From assembly GCF_900324475.1 (NCBI RefSeq), contig NZ_LT992502.1, positions 3,286,001-3,350,000 on the forward strand: a stretch of DNA of 64,000 nt. Direction: 5' to 3'. The DNA is from Enterobacter bugandensis (GTDB taxonomy: Bacteria > Pseudomonadota > Gammaproteobacteria > Enterobacterales > Enterobacteriaceae). The notes beneath the pieces are model-generated. The model was not told the DNA's origin and made no database searches. It worked only from the letters and a program-made list of their open reading frames with translations. This document shows, piece after piece, positions 1-11,729 of the stretch (its first letter is position 1; every line of letters starts with the position of its first letter). The position numbers and the translations under genes are program-made.

Positions 1-913
1 CCATCCAGGCACCGTAGAAGATACCGATCACACCCAGCCACATGGCAATCGGTGCGAACTCCGCGGAGGCATTCGGGAACAGCGGCAGTGCGAAACGCAG
101 CAGACCGTAGGCCGCCGTTTTCAGCAGGATGCCCGCCAGGTCAACGGAACCCGCCGTTGGTGCCTGGGAGTGCGCGTCTGGCAGCCAGCCGTGCAGAGGA
201 ACCACCGGCATTTTCACCGCGAAGGCAATGAAGAAGCCCAGCATCAGCAGGTATTCAACGCCGTGTGACATTGGCGTCTTCAGCAGGTCTTCGTAGTTGA
301 AGGTCCAGGTGCCGGTTGCGTTGTGATGAACGAACACCAGCGCCAGAATGGCAATCAGCATTACCAGACCGCTCGCCTGGGTATAGATGAAGAACTTGGT
401 TGCCGCCGTGATACGCGTTTTACCGTCGGACGCCTTGTGGCCCCACAGCGCGATCAGGAAGTACATCGGCACCAGCATCATCTCCCAGAAGAAGAAGAAC
501 AGGAACATGTCGATGGCAAGGAACACGCCGATCACGCCGCCCAGGATCCACATCAGGTTCAGGTGGAAGAAGCCCTGGTATTTTTCGATTTCTCGCCAGG
601 AGCAGAGTACCGCCAGAACGCCGAGCAGACCGGTCAGCACCACCATCAGCAGCGACAGACCGTCAATCGCCAGGTGGATCGTAATGCCGAAACGCGGGAT
701 CCACGGCAGGATGAACTCAGACTGCCACTGCGGAATGCCCGCAGACTGGGTCAGTGAGTAACCGCCCTGCAACCACAGTTGCAGGCCAAGCGCGAGCGTC
801 AATCCCATGGTGATCAGCGCGATCCAGCGCGGCATCTTCACGCCAAAGCGTTCGGTCTGCCAGCACAGGAAGCCGCCGATGAAGGGAATTAATATTAGCC
901 AGGGTAGTAACAT
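1..913 (-). CDS. nuoM: NADH-quinone oxidoreductase subunit M (5' part, gene runs off left edge)
   Basis: Membrane-arm antiporter-like subunit of respiratory complex I. It belongs to the MrpD/ND4 family and is thought to form one proton channel. The start is the ATG at 913-911, giving MLLPWLILIPFIGG, with AAGGA upstream on the minus strand. Reading on gives 304 codons before the window ends; E. coli NuoM has 509, so about the first 60 percent is present. The visible part is strongly hydrophobic with repeated membrane helices. It lies 76 bp downstream of nuoL, the longest gap in the membrane-arm part of the operon, and that gap holds a hairpin. The frame is open throughout and I see no damage. 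Confidence 0.97.
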   Translation of the reverse strand, partial: MLLPWLILIPFIGGFLCWQTERFGVKMPRWIALITMGLTLALGLQLWLQGGYSLTQSAGIPQWQSEFILPWIPRFGITIHLAIDGLSLLMVVLTGLLGVLAVLCSWREIEKYQGFFHLNLMWILGGVIGVFLAIDMFLFFFFWEMMLVPMYFLIALWGHKASDGKTRITAATKFFIYTQASGLVMLIAILALVFVHHNATGTWTFNYEDLLKTPMSHGVEYLLMLGFFIAFAVKMPVVPLHGWLPDAHSQAPTAGSVDLAGILLKTAAYGLLRFALPLFPNASAEFAPIAMWLGVIGIFYGAWM

Positions 914-935
914 GGCGATTTACATTCCTTTTTAA

Positions 936-952
936 GGCCCCCAGCAGGGGCC
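936..952 (-). repeat. Hairpin in the nuoL-nuoM gap
   Basis: GGCCCC (936-941) pairs with GGGGCC (947-952) around a 5-base loop. On the minus strand it is followed by TTAAAAAGG rather than a T-run, and the nuoM ribosome-binding site starts at once. An intercistronic mRNA structure fits better than a terminator. Confidence 0.55.
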
Positions 953-989
953 TGATTTTCAACGAATTCGAATAAAATTCACTTAACGA

Positions 990-2831
990 TCAACGCAATA
1001 CCATCAGCAGCGCCAGCACCACAACCGCACCGATGCTCATGGACGCCACATACCAGCGCAGGTAACCGTTCTCGCTGTACAGCAGGCCTTTACCTGCAAA
1101 GCGGGAGAGGATCGCCGGGATGTTCATCAGGCTGTTCAGCGGGTCGCGCTTCAGCAGCCACGCAACGCCCAGGAACGGCTTAACGAAGATCATGTCGTAC
1201 AGCCAGTCGAAGCCCCACGCGTTGTACCACCAGGTGCCCAGCAGGCGGCCCGGCGCACTGTTGGCCACGGCAGTGACCAGCGTACGTTTGCCCAGCCACA
1301 GCCATGCCGCAATCAGGATACCCGCGATAGCGACCACACCGGAGGTGATTTCAAGCGTCAGAACGCGACCGTGCTCAAGCTCGGTGGTGTCTGGCAGTAC
1401 GCCCTGTAGCGGTGGCACAATCATCGCGCCAACGAAGGTGGACAGTACCAGCAGCACAATCAGCGGCAGGTGGTGGGTAATCCCCTTCCCTGCGTGAGCG
1501 TGAATTTGTTCTTTACCGTGGAATACGATGAAAATCATACGGAAGGTATACAGGGAGGTCATGAACGCACCGACCAGACCCGCAACCATCAGATTGATAT
1601 GACCATTCGCCATGGCACCCGCAAGGATTTCGTCCTTACTGAAGAAGCCCGCGGTGATCAGCGGCAGTGCCGCCAGCGCCGCGCCGCCCACCAGGAAGCA
1701 GACATAGACCAGCGGGATGGACTTACGCAGTCCGCCCATTTTGAAGATGTTCTGCTCGTGATGGCAGGCCAGAATCACCGAACCGGATGAGAGGAACAGC
1801 AGCGCTTTGAAGAACGCGTGCGTCATCAGGTGGAAAATGGCCGCGTCCCACGCCTGAACACCCAGCGCCAGGAACATGTAACCAATCTGGCTCATGGTGG
1901 AGTACGCGAGAACGCGCTTGATGTCGGTCTGAACCAGCGCGGCAAAGCCTGCCAGCACCAGCGTGACCGCACCGACGATACCCACCAGATGCAGAATTTC
2001 CGGAGTCATCAGGAACAGGCCATGGGTACGCGCAATCAGGTAGACACCGGCGGTAACCATGGTCGCGGCGTGGATCAGCGCGGAGACAGGGGTTGGACCC
2101 GCCATCGCGTCGGCCAGCCATGTCTGCAGCGGCAGCTGCGCGGATTTACCCACGGCACCGCCCAGCAGCATCAGCGTTGCCCACCACAGCATGTTATTGC
2201 CTGCGGCGAAGTGTGCTGGCGCCAGTTCCACCATTTCGCGGAAGTTCAGGGTGCCCAGTTCGTTGTAGAGAATGAACAGCGCGAACGCGAGGAAGACGTC
2301 ACCCACGCGGGTCACGACAAACGCTTTCATGGCCGCTGCGCCATTCTTCGGATCGGTATAGTAGAAACCGATCAGCAGGTAAGAGCACAGGCCCACGCCT
2401 TCCCAGCCCAGATACATCAGCAGCAGGTTATCGGCCAGCACCAGAACGACCATGCTGGCAATAAACAGGTTGGTGTAGGCGAAGAAGCGGGAGTAACCCT
2501 CTTCACCGCGCATGTACCAGGAGGCAAACATGTGGATCAGGAAGCCGACGCCGGTGACCACGGAGAGCATGGTCAGCGAGAGGCCGTCCAGCACCAGGTT
2601 GAAACCGATGTTGAAATCACCGACCGACATCCAGGTCCACAGCGGCACGCTGAAAGGCTGGCGTCCGTTGTTAAAGAAGTCGATACCCGCATACGCTGTG
2701 ACCAGCGCGGCCAGGCCGACAGAGCCCATGCCAACGGTCGCGGACAGATTCTCAGACCAGCGGCCGCGAGAAAACGCCAGCAGCACGAAGCCAATCAGCG
2801 GAAAAATAATGGTTAAGGCAAGCATGTTCAT
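990..2831 (-). CDS. nuoL: NADH-quinone oxidoreductase subunit L
   Basis: Distal antiporter-like subunit (ND5/MrpA family) of complex I in the inner membrane. It carries a proton channel and the long lateral helix along the membrane arm. The 613 residues equal the E. coli length. The proton-antiporter core is visible, including [14 protein letters not shown] (around 140) and the [27 protein letters not shown] stretch with its conserved Lys and His residues. The amphipathic lateral helix and last anchor lie in the C-terminal 100 residues. The start overlaps the nuoK stop by 4 bases, so the pair is probably translationally coupled. Confidence 0.98.
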   Translation of the reverse strand: MNMLALTIIFPLIGFVLLAFSRGRWSENLSATVGMGSVGLAALVTAYAGIDFFNNGRQPFSVPLWTWMSVGDFNIGFNLVLDGLSLTMLSVVTGVGFLIHMFASWYMRGEEGYSRFFAYTNLFIASMVVLVLADNLLLMYLGWEGVGLCSYLLIGFYYTDPKNGAAAMKAFVVTRVGDVFLAFALFILYNELGTLNFREMVELAPAHFAAGNNMLWWATLMLLGGAVGKSAQLPLQTWLADAMAGPTPVSALIHAATMVTAGVYLIARTHGLFLMTPEILHLVGIVGAVTLVLAGFAALVQTDIKRVLAYSTMSQIGYMFLALGVQAWDAAIFHLMTHAFFKALLFLSSGSVILACHHEQNIFKMGGLRKSIPLVYVCFLVGGAALAALPLITAGFFSKDEILAGAMANGHINLMVAGLVGAFMTSLYTFRMIFIVFHGKEQIHAHAGKGITHHLPLIVLLVLSTFVGAMIVPPLQGVLPDTTELEHGRVLTLEITSGVVAIAGILIAAWLWLGKRTLVTAVANSAPGRLLGTWWYNAWGFDWLYDMIFVKPFLGVAWLLKRDPLNSLMNIPAILSRFAGKGLLYSENGYLRWYVASMSIGAVVVLALLMVLR

Positions 2832-3130
2832 CCACGCAACTCACTTACTGAATCGATGTTCAGATTCTGGCGGCGACGATGGAGCTGCAGCAACAGCGCC
2901 AGGCCAATACTCGCTTCAGCAGCCGCGAGGCTGATGGCGAGAATGTACATCACCTGACCATCGGTCTGGCCCCAGTAGCTTCCGGCGACCACGAAGGCCA
3001 GCGCGGAGGCGTTAATCATGATTTCCAGGCCGATCAGCATAAACAGCAGATTACGGCGGATAACCAGACCGGTCAGACCCAGAACGAATAAAATCGCAGC
3101 GAGGATCAGTCCATGTGTTAAGGGGATCAT
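2828..3130 (-). CDS. nuoK: NADH-quinone oxidoreductase subunit K
   Basis: Small membrane subunit (ND4L/MrpC family) of complex I with 100 residues and three membrane helices, as in E. coli. The buried glutamates needed for proton transfer are visible in GLEIMINA (near 36) and AEASIGLAL (near 72). It overlaps nuoJ upstream and nuoL downstream by 4 bases each, the tight coupling typical of membrane-arm genes. Confidence 0.98.
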   Translation of the reverse strand: MIPLTHGLILAAILFVLGLTGLVIRRNLLFMLIGLEIMINASALAFVVAGSYWGQTDGQVMYILAISLAAAEASIGLALLLQLHRRRQNLNIDSVSELRG

Positions 3131-3681
3131 GCGCGCTCCTCCGTTTTTCTTTTCGCGCGGTCGTCAGTGCGGTTGCTCAGCACCTCGCCAGCACGCTCTT
3201 CGCGGCCAACGTGGAAAGCCACAACCAGGCCTGCCAGCAGCAGCATAGAGGCCAGTTCCACCGCCAGAACGTATGGGCCAAAGAGCGTGATACCCACCTC
3301 TTTCGCACCAATTGGCGTGCCGTCGATGCCCTGATCGTTGACGCCCAGAATGGCGTAAACGATCACCACCAGCATGATGGCCGACAAAATTGCCGGGCCA
3401 ATCCACACCTGCGGTTTTAACCACTGACGTTCCTGCTCAATTTCAGAGCCGCCCAGGTTCAGCATCATCACTACGAACACGAACAGCACCATGATGGCCC
3501 CGGCGTAAACGATGATCTCCAGCGCACCGGCGAAGTGCGCGCCCAGCGCGAAGAACACCCCGGAAATAGCCAGCAGCGAAATGATTAAGTACAGCAGCGC
3601 ATGCACCGGATTGGTGTGCGTAATCACTCGCAGCGTAGCCAGGATGGCGATAAGGCCACAGATATAAAAAGCGAATTCCAT
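3127..3681 (-). CDS. nuoJ: NADH-quinone oxidoreductase subunit J
   Basis: Membrane subunit (ND6 family) of complex I with 184 residues and five predicted helices. It carries the conserved [17 protein letters not shown] segment in the third helix, which holds the pi-bulge in complex I structures. The C-terminus is charged and soluble ([17 protein letters not shown]). It overlaps nuoK by 4 bases and lies 10 bp downstream of nuoI. The length matches E. coli NuoJ. Confidence 0.98.
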   Translation of the reverse strand: MEFAFYICGLIAILATLRVITHTNPVHALLYLIISLLAISGVFFALGAHFAGALEIIVYAGAIMVLFVFVVMMLNLGGSEIEQERQWLKPQVWIGPAILSAIMLVVIVYAILGVNDQGIDGTPIGAKEVGITLFGPYVLAVELASMLLLAGLVVAFHVGREERAGEVLSNRTDDRAKRKTEERA

Positions 3682-3691
3682 TGCCCTCTCC

Positions 3692-4234
3692 TTACGGTAA
3701 CAGGCTCTTGACGTCGATAGGCTTAGCTTCGTTCTCTGCTTCGCCCTTATCTTTGCCGTCGATTGCCATACCCGCCATCCGGTAGAAGTTATATTCCGGG
3801 TATTTGCCCGGACCGGAAATCAGCAGATCCTCTTTCTCGTACACCAGGTCCTGACGCTTGTACTCACCCAGCTCGAAGTCTGGAGTCAGCTGAATCGCCG
3901 TGGTTGGGCACGCTTCTTCACACAGACCGCAGAAGATGCAGCGTGAGAAGTTGATGCGGAAGAACTCAGGGTACCAGCGGCCGTCTACCGTCTCGGCTTT
4001 CTGCAGCGAGATACAGCCGACCGGACACGCTACCGCACACAGGTTACAGGCAACGCAGCGCTCGGAACCGTCCGGGTCGCGCGTCAGCACGATACGGCCA
4101 CGGTAGCGCGGCGGCAGATATACCGGCTCTTCCGGGTACATCCGGGTTTCGCGTTTAGCAAACGCGTGCAGGCCGATCATCCAGATACTGCGTACCTGGG
4201 TACCGAAACCTACCAGTAATTCTTTTAAGGTCAT
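3692..4234 (-). CDS. nuoI: NADH-quinone oxidoreductase subunit I (2x[4Fe-4S])
   Basis: Ferredoxin-like subunit of the complex I peripheral arm. It passes electrons through clusters N6a and N6b towards NuoB. Two Cys motifs are plain: C60-x2-C63-x2-C66-x3-C70-P and a second [12 protein letters not shown] about 30 residues later. The 180 residues equal E. coli. An N-terminal amphipathic stretch ties it to the membrane. The next gene, nuoH, lies 13 bp upstream in the operon. Confidence 0.98.
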   Translation of the reverse strand: MTLKELLVGFGTQVRSIWMIGLHAFAKRETRMYPEEPVYLPPRYRGRIVLTRDPDGSERCVACNLCAVACPVGCISLQKAETVDGRWYPEFFRINFSRCIFCGLCEEACPTTAIQLTPDFELGEYKRQDLVYEKEDLLISGPGKYPEYNFYRMAGMAIDGKDKGEAENEAKPIDVKSLLP

Positions 4235-4247
4235 GGTCTATAGCCCC

Positions 4248-5225
4248 TTATGGCTGCTGCCAGAGAATGACAGCTGCCGTTACCAACAAGTTGACGAGCG
4301 TCAGCGGCAGGCACACTTTCCAGCCGAAGGACATTACCTGGTCATAACGTGGACGCGGTAACGCTGCGCGAATCAAAATGAACATCATCATGAAGAACGC
4401 GGTTTTCAGCGCGAACCAGATGAACGGCGGTAAGAACGGGCCATGCCAGCCACCAAAGAACAGCGTTACCATCAACGCTGAAATGGTGACGATACCGATG
4501 TACTCGCCCACAAAGAACAGACCGAACTTCATGCCGGAATATTCAATGTGGTAACCGTCGGCCAGTTCCTGTTCGGCTTCCGGCTGGTCAAACGGGTGAC
4601 GGTGACACACGGCCACGCCCGCGATAGCAAAGGTAATAAACCCAAAGAACTGCGGGATAACGTTCCAGATGTCGGCCTGATTGTTGACGATGTCGGTCAT
4701 GTTGAATGAACCGGCCTGCGCCACCACGCCCATCAGGGAGAGCCCCAGGAACACTTCGTAGCTCAGCGTCTGCGCGGAAGCACGCATCGCGCCCAGCAGC
4801 GAGTATTTGTTGTTACTGGACCAGCCTGCGAACAGGACCGCGTAAACCGCAAGACCTGCCATCATCAGGAAGAACAGAATGCCGATGTTCAGGTCAGCGA
4901 CCACCCAGGTCGGGCTGACCGGAACGATAGCAAACGCCAGCAGCAGCGAGGTGAAGGCGATCATCGGTGCCAGAGTAAAGATCACGCGATCAGAGAAGCG
5001 CGGGATCCAGTCCTCTTTAAAGAACATCTTGATCATGTCCGCGACCAGCTGGAGTGAACCACCCCAGCCCACGCGGTTCGGTCCGTAACGGTTCTGGAAC
5101 AGACCGAGCAGACGACGTTCACCAAAGCTCATGAACGCGCCGCAGGTGACGACCACCAGCAGGATAACAATCGCTTTCAGAATGCTCAGCAGGATGTCGA
5201 TAAGATCCGGCGTTAACCAACTCAT
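4248..5225 (-). CDS. nuoH: NADH-quinone oxidoreductase subunit H
   Basis: Membrane subunit (ND1 family) at the junction of the arms of complex I; it forms the entrance of the quinone chamber. It has 325 residues and about eight helices. Family signatures visible are the acidic loop [20 protein letters not shown] (near 210), the [13 protein letters not shown] segment and GPNRVGWGG. It overlaps nuoG by 4 bases (ATGA), consistent with coupled translation. Confidence 0.98.
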   Translation of the reverse strand: MSWLTPDLIDILLSILKAIVILLVVVTCGAFMSFGERRLLGLFQNRYGPNRVGWGGSLQLVADMIKMFFKEDWIPRFSDRVIFTLAPMIAFTSLLLAFAIVPVSPTWVVADLNIGILFFLMMAGLAVYAVLFAGWSSNNKYSLLGAMRASAQTLSYEVFLGLSLMGVVAQAGSFNMTDIVNNQADIWNVIPQFFGFITFAIAGVAVCHRHPFDQPEAEQELADGYHIEYSGMKFGLFFVGEYIGIVTISALMVTLFFGGWHGPFLPPFIWFALKTAFFMMMFILIRAALPRPRYDQVMSFGWKVCLPLTLVNLLVTAAVILWQQP

Positions 5226-7945
5226 GCTTTTGCCTCCTGCAGATTATCAAGACGCGCACCCGCCAGAACCGGCGCGATGCCAGGCATACCCATCGGCAGA
5301 CCGACCTGCCCTGCTGTCAGATTTTCAGAAATAATCAGCGGCAGGCTGATGGTCTGGCCGTCATAGCTAAAGGCGATGTTCGCGCCCGCGTTAACGCCAA
5401 GCTTCGCGGCATCCGCTGGGTTGAGCTTGATGTACGGCTGCGGCATACGGGTCTGGAAGACCGGTGAACGCTGGGACAGCTCGTCGCTACCGAACAGGTG
5501 GTAGTACGGGGCAATACGCCAGCTACCGTCCTGCGCCTGGAAGCTCGCCGGTACGGTGGTGAAGAAGTCCAGACCGGTTTCGGAAGCTTCAATCAGACGC
5601 ACGCCCGGATCGCCGTGGCGCAGGGAGCCGCCCACTTCCGCCTGGAACTTGTTCCACGCCTGCGGGGAGTTCCAGCCCGGAGCCCATGCGAACGGGATTT
5701 GCGAACGCGGGGCAGACGGCTGGTTGTTCCCTTCCATGGAGAAGGCGAACATGGTGTCTTTATCCTGCGGCTGGCGCGGTTCATGCACGCTGATATTGGC
5801 GCGCATCGCGGTACGGCCGCTGTAGCGGTGCGGTTCACGCGCCAGCTTCTGGCCGCGGATGCGGAAGCTTGCTTCAGGTGCGGCATCTTTAATGCCTGCC
5901 AGCTGAGGCAGTTTTTCCACGACCGCGTCGATAACGTGGTCGAGCTGCGTCCAGTCCACTTCACGGCTCTGCACGGTGCTGTGCAGGGAGTGCAGCCAGC
6001 GCCAGCTTTCCAGCATCACGGTGTTGCTGTCGTAGTACGCCGGGTCATAAACCTGGAAGAAACGCTGGGCGCGGCCTTCGTTGTTGATAACGGTACCGTC
6101 GCTTTCTGCGAAGCTTGCCGCAGAGAGCACCAGGTGCGCTTTGTCCATGATCGCGGTGCGCTGATGGTCAATCACCATCACCAGCGGCGCTTTGGAGAGC
6201 GCGGCGTCAACGCGAGCGGCAGACGCATGGCGGTGCAGGTCGTTTTCCAGCACCACCACGGCGTCAGCGGAACCGGATTCCAGTTCGCTTAACGCTTCTT
6301 CCAGCGAGCCGCCGCCAATCATGCCCAGACCGATGCTGTTTACCGCACGGGCAATCATGGTCACGCCGACGTCTGCACCGCGGCCTTTCAGGGCTTTGGC
6401 AACGTTCGCGGCGGCCTGAATGATTTCAGCGCTACCGGCGTTGGTTCCGGAGATAATCAGCGGTTTCTTCGCACCTGCGAGGGCCTGAACAATCACGTCG
6501 ACCTTGTTTTGCAGGTCGCGATCCAGCTCAACGGCCGGTGAGCTGTTGTCCAGCGCGTGGGCAATGGCAAAGCCCAGGCGCGCCTGGTCTTCAACCGGCG
6601 CGCAGTAGGTCCACGCCGCGATATCGTCCAGACGGGTGTTGTCGACGTTGGTAACAAACAGAGGATGCTTCGCGCGCTGGCCGATGTTGAGGATCGCCGC
6701 AATCTGCCAGTCAGCCACTTTCTGCGCAGCTGCCATTTCACGTGCTTTACCCTTCACCGCCTGACGAACCGCCAGAGCCGCGCGGGCGCCGGTTTGCGTC
6801 AGGTCTTCACCCAGCACCAGAACCGCATCATAGGATTCAATTTCGCGCAGCGCAGGGGTATGGATACCGCCTTCACGCAGCACTTTCAGTACCAGCTGAA
6901 GACGTTCCTGTTCGCCCTGGGCGATACCGGTATAGAAGTTTTCCGCCCCGACCAGCTCGCGCAGCGCGAAGTTGCTTTCGATGCTGGCGCGCGGGGAGCC
7001 GATACCGATCACTTTCTTCGACTGGCGCAGAATATCTGCCGCGCCCTGCATCGCCTGTTCAGCGTTCAGGGTAATGAAGTCGTCGCCACGGCGCTGAACC
7101 GGCTGACGCGGACGGTCTTTCAGGTTCACATAGCCATAGCCGAAACGACCGCGGTCGCACAGGAAGTAGTGGTTAACGGTACCGTTGTAACGGTTTTCGA
7201 TACGACGCAGTTCGCCGTAGCGCTCACCCGGACTGGTGTTACAGCCGAGGGAACACTGCTGGCAGATGCTTGGCGCAAACTGCATGTCCCATTTACGGTT
7301 GTAACGCTCGGAGTGGGTTTTATCCGTGAATACGCCGGTCGGACAGATTTCTACCAGGTTACCGGAGAATTCGCTCTCCAGCACGCCGTCTTCCGGACGG
7401 CCGAAGTAGACGTTGTCGTGCGCACCATAGACGCCCAGATCCTGACCGTCCGCGTAGTCTTTGTAGTAACGCACGCAGCGGTAGCAGGCGATGCAGCGGT
7501 TCATTTCGTGAGAGATGAACGGCCCCAGATCCTGGTTACGGTGGGTACGCTTGGTAAAGCGATAGCGACGGAAGCTGTGACCGGTCATCACGGTCATATC
7601 CTGAAGGTGGCAGTTACCGCCCTCTTCACAAACCGGACAGTCGTGCGGGTGGTTGGTCATCAACCACTCCACCACGCTTTCGCGGAACTGTTTGGCTTCT
7701 TCGTCATCAATCGAAATAAAGGTGCCTTCGGTGGCTGGCGTCATACAGGACATCACCAGGCGACCACGCGTGTCTTCCGCGTTTTGATATTGCTTCACCG
7801 CACACTGGCGGCAAGCACCGACGCTGCCCAGCGCCGGATGCCAGCAAAAGTACGGAATATCGAGGCCAAGAGACAGACAAGCTTCCAGCAGGTTGTCCGC
7901 CCCGTTGACTTCGTATTCTTTGCCGTCTACATGAATCGTAGCCAT
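5222..7945 (-). CDS. nuoG: NADH-quinone oxidoreductase subunit G
   Basis: Largest subunit of the peripheral arm (molybdopterin oxidoreductase-like fold). It holds one [2Fe-2S] and three [4Fe-4S] clusters. The N-terminal ferredoxin domain, the [16 protein letters not shown] segment, CIACYRC and the extra N7-type CQQCSLGC motif are all visible. I chose the ATG at 7945 ([13 protein letters not shown], 907 aa). GGAAG sits 7 bases before it but only 1 base before the in-frame ATG at 7951. The long C-terminal region lacks molybdenum ligands, as expected. It overlaps nuoH by 4 bases. Confidence 0.97.
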   Translation of the reverse strand: MATIHVDGKEYEVNGADNLLEACLSLGLDIPYFCWHPALGSVGACRQCAVKQYQNAEDTRGRLVMSCMTPATEGTFISIDDEEAKQFRESVVEWLMTNHPHDCPVCEEGGNCHLQDMTVMTGHSFRRYRFTKRTHRNQDLGPFISHEMNRCIACYRCVRYYKDYADGQDLGVYGAHDNVYFGRPEDGVLESEFSGNLVEICPTGVFTDKTHSERYNRKWDMQFAPSICQQCSLGCNTSPGERYGELRRIENRYNGTVNHYFLCDRGRFGYGYVNLKDRPRQPVQRRGDDFITLNAEQAMQGAADILRQSKKVIGIGSPRASIESNFALRELVGAENFYTGIAQGEQERLQLVLKVLREGGIHTPALREIESYDAVLVLGEDLTQTGARAALAVRQAVKGKAREMAAAQKVADWQIAAILNIGQRAKHPLFVTNVDNTRLDDIAAWTYCAPVEDQARLGFAIAHALDNSSPAVELDRDLQNKVDVIVQALAGAKKPLIISGTNAGSAEIIQAAANVAKALKGRGADVGVTMIARAVNSIGLGMIGGGSLEEALSELESGSADAVVVLENDLHRHASAARVDAALSKAPLVMVIDHQRTAIMDKAHLVLSAASFAESDGTVINNEGRAQRFFQVYDPAYYDSNTVMLESWRWLHSLHSTVQSREVDWTQLDHVIDAVVEKLPQLAGIKDAAPEASFRIRGQKLAREPHRYSGRTAMRANISVHEPRQPQDKDTMFAFSMEGNNQPSAPRSQIPFAWAPGWNSPQAWNKFQAEVGGSLRHGDPGVRLIEASETGLDFFTTVPASFQAQDGSWRIAPYYHLFGSDELSQRSPVFQTRMPQPYIKLNPADAAKLGVNAGANIAFSYDGQTISLPLIISENLTAGQVGLPMGMPGIAPVLAGARLDNLQEAKA

Positions 7946-8000
7946 TAGCATGCTTCCAGTTGGCTCAGTCGAAACCGAGCGTTAATCAAAATTCTTGTCG

Positions 8001-9338
8001 TTACCAGCGCGCTTTCAGCAGGTTCGGCTGAATACCATTGATCGAATGGGTATTGCTGAACGGCTGCTTGATGCCTGCTTCGAATTCGTCGCGGAAATAT
8101 TTAATCGCGCTCTGCAGCGGCTCGACGGCACCCGGTGCGTGAGCGCAGAAGGTTTTACCTGGCCCTAAGAATCGACACAGTTGCTCAAGTGTCTCGATAT
8201 CGCCAGGCTGGCCTTCGCCACGTTCGATTGCGCGCAGGATCTTCACGCTCCACGGCAGACCGTCACGGCACGGCGTACACCAGCCGCAGGACTCGCGAGC
8301 AAAGAACTCTTCCAGGTTACGTACCAGCGAGACCATGCCGATCTCGTGGTCGACGGCCATCGCCAGCGCCGTACCCAGACGGCTGCCTGCTTTTCCAATG
8401 CTTTCGAATTCCATCGGCAGGTCAAGGTGGGCTTCGGTCAGGAAGTCCGTCCCTGCCCCGCCCGGCTGCCAGGCTTTGAATTTCAGGCCATCGCGCATGC
8501 CGCCGGCGTAGTCTTCAAGAATTTCGCGTGCGGTGGTACCGAACGGCAGTTCCCAGACGCCAGGGTTTTTAACGCGACCGGAGAAGCCCATCAGTTTGGT
8601 ACCGGCATCTTTGCTTGAGGAGATGCCCTGATACCACTCCACGCCGTTGGCGAGGATAGCCGGGACGTTACACAGGGTTTCGACGTTGTTTACGCAGGTC
8701 GGTTTACCCCACACGCCGGAGCTTGCCGGGAACGGTGGCTTGGAACGCGGGTTCGCACGGCGACCTTCCAGGGAGTTAATCAGCGCAGTTTCTTCACCGC
8801 AGATGTAACGCCCGGCACCGGTGTGCACGAACAGTTCGAAGTCAAACCCGGTACCCAGGATGTTTTTACCCAGAAGGCCGGCTTCGGTGGCTTCGGCAAT
8901 CGCGCGACGCAGGTTTTCTGCCGCTTCGATGTACTCACCGCGCAGGAAGATGTAGCCACGGTACGCTTTCAGCGCAAACGCGGAGATCAGCATGCCTTCC
9001 ACCAGCAGGTGCGGCAGCTGCTCCATCAGCAGGCGGTCTTTATAGGTGCCTGGCTCCATTTCATCGGCGTTACACAGCAGGTAACGGATGTTCATGGATT
9101 CGTCTTTCGGCATCAGGCTCCACTTCAGACCAGTGGAGAAGCCCGCACCGCCGCGGCCTTTCAGACCGGAATCTTTCACCGCATTAACGATGTCGTCCGG
9201 CGCCATGCCGCCGAGGGCTTTACGCGCACCGGCATAGCCGTTTTTGCTCTGGTATTCGTCGAGCCATACCGGCTGTTTGTCATCGCGCAGACGCCAGGTC
9301 AGCGGATGCGTCTCAGCAGTACGAATTACAGTTTTCAT
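8001..9338 (-). CDS. nuoF: NADH-quinone oxidoreductase subunit F (NADH- and FMN-binding)
   Basis: Entry point of electrons into complex I: oxidises NADH with FMN and passes electrons to [4Fe-4S] cluster N3. The 445 residues equal E. coli. The glycine-rich FMN/NADH motif [13 protein letters not shown] lies near 60-72, and the cluster motif [12 protein letters not shown] with a later Cys lies near 350-400. It overlaps nuoE by 4 bases, and 55 bp separate it from nuoG. Confidence 0.98.
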   Translation of the reverse strand: MKTVIRTAETHPLTWRLRDDKQPVWLDEYQSKNGYAGARKALGGMAPDDIVNAVKDSGLKGRGGAGFSTGLKWSLMPKDESMNIRYLLCNADEMEPGTYKDRLLMEQLPHLLVEGMLISAFALKAYRGYIFLRGEYIEAAENLRRAIAEATEAGLLGKNILGTGFDFELFVHTGAGRYICGEETALINSLEGRRANPRSKPPFPASSGVWGKPTCVNNVETLCNVPAILANGVEWYQGISSSKDAGTKLMGFSGRVKNPGVWELPFGTTAREILEDYAGGMRDGLKFKAWQPGGAGTDFLTEAHLDLPMEFESIGKAGSRLGTALAMAVDHEIGMVSLVRNLEEFFARESCGWCTPCRDGLPWSVKILRAIERGEGQPGDIETLEQLCRFLGPGKTFCAHAPGAVEPLQSAIKYFRDEFEAGIKQPFSNTHSINGIQPNLLKARW

Positions 9339-9835
9339 TTGTACTGCTCCAGCAGGTCAGGAATCGCTTCCGGCGTCAGATGGCTGTGAGTGTCCTCATC
9401 AATCATCATGGTCGGCCCCTTGTCGCAGTTACCCAGGCAGCAGGTTGGCAGCAGAGTAAAGCGTCCATCGAACGTGGTCTGGCCCGGCTTAATATTGAGC
9501 TTTTTCTCAATCGCAGCCTGAATGCCCTGATAGCCGGTAATGTGGCAGACGACGCTGTCACAGTAGCGGATCACATGGCGGCCTACCGGCTGACGGAAGA
9601 TCTGGCTGTAGAACGTGGCTACGCCCTCTACGTCACTTGCCGGAATGCCCAGCACTTTTGCGATCTCGTAAATCGCCCCATCCGGCACCCAACCACGCTG
9701 TTTCTGTACGATTTTCAGCGCTTCAATGGACGCCGCACGCGGGTCTTCGTAGTGGTGCATCTCGTGCTCAATGGCGGCACGCTCTGCTTCACTCAGCTCA
9801 AAAGCCTCGGTTTGTGGTTGTTGATTCTCGTGCAT
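9335..9835 (-). CDS. nuoE: NADH-quinone oxidoreductase subunit E ([2Fe-2S])
   Basis: Thioredoxin-like subunit carrying the off-path [2Fe-2S] cluster N1a of complex I. It has 166 residues as in E. coli. The four cluster cysteines are visible as CDSVVC and, about 35 residues later, CCLGNC in the order C-x4-C...C-x3-C. It starts 2 bases after the nuoC stop and overlaps nuoF by 4 bases, so all three are likely translated as a block. Confidence 0.98.
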   Translation of the reverse strand: MHENQQPQTEAFELSEAERAAIEHEMHHYEDPRAASIEALKIVQKQRGWVPDGAIYEIAKVLGIPASDVEGVATFYSQIFRQPVGRHVIRYCDSVVCHITGYQGIQAAIEKKLNIKPGQTTFDGRFTLLPTCCLGNCDKGPTMMIDEDTHSHLTPEAIPDLLEQYK

Positions 9836-9837
9836 AA

Positions 9838-11640
9838 TTAGCGGTCCACATCTGACATAACAAAATCGATACTACCCAGATACACAATCAGGTCAGAGAC
9901 CAGACTGCCGCGGATGGCGGACGGGATCTGCTGCAGGTGCGCAAAGCTCGGCGTACGCACGCGGGTACGGTAGCTCATGGTGCTGCCGTCACTGGTCAGG
10001 TAGTAACTGTTAATACCCTTGGTCGCTTCAATCATCTGGAAGGATTCTTGCGCCGGCATGACCGGGCCCCAGGAAACCTGCAGGAAGTGGGTGATCAGGG
10101 TTTCGATATGCTGCAGCGTGCGCTCTTTCGGCGGCGGCGTGGTCAGCGGGTGATCCGCCTTGAACGGGCCTTCCGGCATGTTGTTGAGGCACTGCTCAAG
10201 GATGCGCAGACTCTGGCGCAGCTCTTCCACTTTCAGCATCACGCGGGTGTAGCAGTCGGACACACCGCCGCCCACCGGGACTTCAAAGTCGAAGTTCTCG
10301 TAGCCAGAGTAAGGACGGGCTTTACGCACGTCGAAATCAATACCGGTCGCGCGCAGGCCAGCACCTGTGGTCCCCCACTCCAGTGCTTCTTTCGCGCCAT
10401 AGGCAGCAACGCCCTGGGAACGGCCTTTCAGGATGGTGTTGCGCAGCGCGGCTTTCTCGTAAGACGCCAGACGCTTCGGCATCCAGTCGAGGAATTCACG
10501 CAGCAGGCGGTCCCAGCCGCGCGGCAGATCGTGCGCCACACCGCCAATACGGAACCAGGCCGGGTGCATACGGAAGCCGGTAATCGCTTCCACCAGATCG
10601 TAGATTTTCTGACGATCGGTAAAGGCGAAGAAGACCGGGGTCATCGCGCCCACGTCCTGAATGAACGTGGAGATGTACAGCAGATGGCTGTTGATGCGGA
10701 ACAGTTCTGACAGCATAACGCGAATCACGTTAACGCGATCCGGTACGGTGATGCCTGCCAGTTTCTCAACGGCCAGCACGTATGGCATTTCGTTTACGCA
10801 GCCGCCGAGGTACTCGATACGGTCGGTATACGGAATGTAGCTGTGCCAGGACTGACGCTCGCCCATCTTCTCAGCACCGCGGTGGTGGTAGCCGATGTCA
10901 GGTACGCAGTCGACAATCTCTTCGCCATCAAGCTGAAGAATAATACGGAATGCACCGTGCGCAGACGGGTGGTTCGGACCGAGGTTGAGGAACATGAAGT
11001 CCTCGTTTTCAGTACCGCGCTTCATGCCCCAGTCTTCCGGCTTGAAGGTCAGCGCTTCCATCTCCAGATCCTGCTTGGCTTTGGTCAGCTCAAACGGATC
11101 GAATTCGGTCGCACGTGCCGGGTAGTCTTTACGCAGCGGGTGGCCGGTCCAGGTCTGCGGCATCATGATGCGCGTCAGGTGCGGGTGGCCGTCGAAGGTC
11201 ATGCCGAACATTTCCCATGTTTCACGCTCATACCAGTTAGCGTTCGGGAAAAGTTTGGTGATCGTCGGCAGATGCATGTCGTTTTCAGACAATGCCACCT
11301 TGAGCATGATATCCGTGTTGCGGTCTATTGAGATCAGGTGGTAGAAAACGGAAAAATCCGCAGCAGGGAGACCCTGGCGGTGCGTTCTCAGACGTTCGTC
11401 CATGCCGTGTAAGTCAAACAGCATGACGTAAGGTTTTGGCAATTTCTTGAGGAAATCGACAACTTCCAGCAATTGTTCACGCTTCACCCAAACAACGGGT
11501 ACCCCGGTGCGGGTCGCCTGAACGGTAAAGGCATCCGGCCCAAAACGGTTGCGCAGTTCGCCAATAACGGGGTCATCAAGATGATCCCGGGTCTGCCAGG
11601 CGGCTTCTTGCGCGGTTAAGTCGGTCATATTGTTCACCAT
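9838..11640 (-). CDS. nuoC: NADH-quinone oxidoreductase fused subunit C/D
   Basis: Fusion of the 30-kDa (NuoC) and 49-kDa (NuoD) subunits, as in E. coli and other gammaproteobacteria. Residues 1-190 form the NuoC part ([14 protein letters not shown]), and residues from about 210 the NuoD part. NuoD carries the quinone-site His in [12 protein letters not shown]. The 600 residues match E. coli NuoCD. The start follows the E. coli form ([13 protein letters not shown]). The upstream gap to nuoB is 89 bp, the largest inside the peripheral-arm genes. Confidence 0.97.
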   Translation of the reverse strand: MVNNMTDLTAQEAAWQTRDHLDDPVIGELRNRFGPDAFTVQATRTGVPVVWVKREQLLEVVDFLKKLPKPYVMLFDLHGMDERLRTHRQGLPAADFSVFYHLISIDRNTDIMLKVALSENDMHLPTITKLFPNANWYERETWEMFGMTFDGHPHLTRIMMPQTWTGHPLRKDYPARATEFDPFELTKAKQDLEMEALTFKPEDWGMKRGTENEDFMFLNLGPNHPSAHGAFRIILQLDGEEIVDCVPDIGYHHRGAEKMGERQSWHSYIPYTDRIEYLGGCVNEMPYVLAVEKLAGITVPDRVNVIRVMLSELFRINSHLLYISTFIQDVGAMTPVFFAFTDRQKIYDLVEAITGFRMHPAWFRIGGVAHDLPRGWDRLLREFLDWMPKRLASYEKAALRNTILKGRSQGVAAYGAKEALEWGTTGAGLRATGIDFDVRKARPYSGYENFDFEVPVGGGVSDCYTRVMLKVEELRQSLRILEQCLNNMPEGPFKADHPLTTPPPKERTLQHIETLITHFLQVSWGPVMPAQESFQMIEATKGINSYYLTSDGSTMSYRTRVRTPSFAHLQQIPSAIRGSLVSDLIVYLGSIDFVMSDVDR

Positions 11641-11729
11641 TGCAAATGGTCCGTGGTGACTGTTAAGCCTGGCTTCGCGCTATTTGAGTAGTGATATGCG
11701 AAGGTTTTCTCCAGGCCTACAGGCGCAAA

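Noticed and set aside
6557..7948. Open frame of 463 codons on the plus strand inside nuoG
   Set aside because: Antisense shadow of nuoG: no ribosome-binding site, no domain, and the nuoG protein is well conserved on the other strand.
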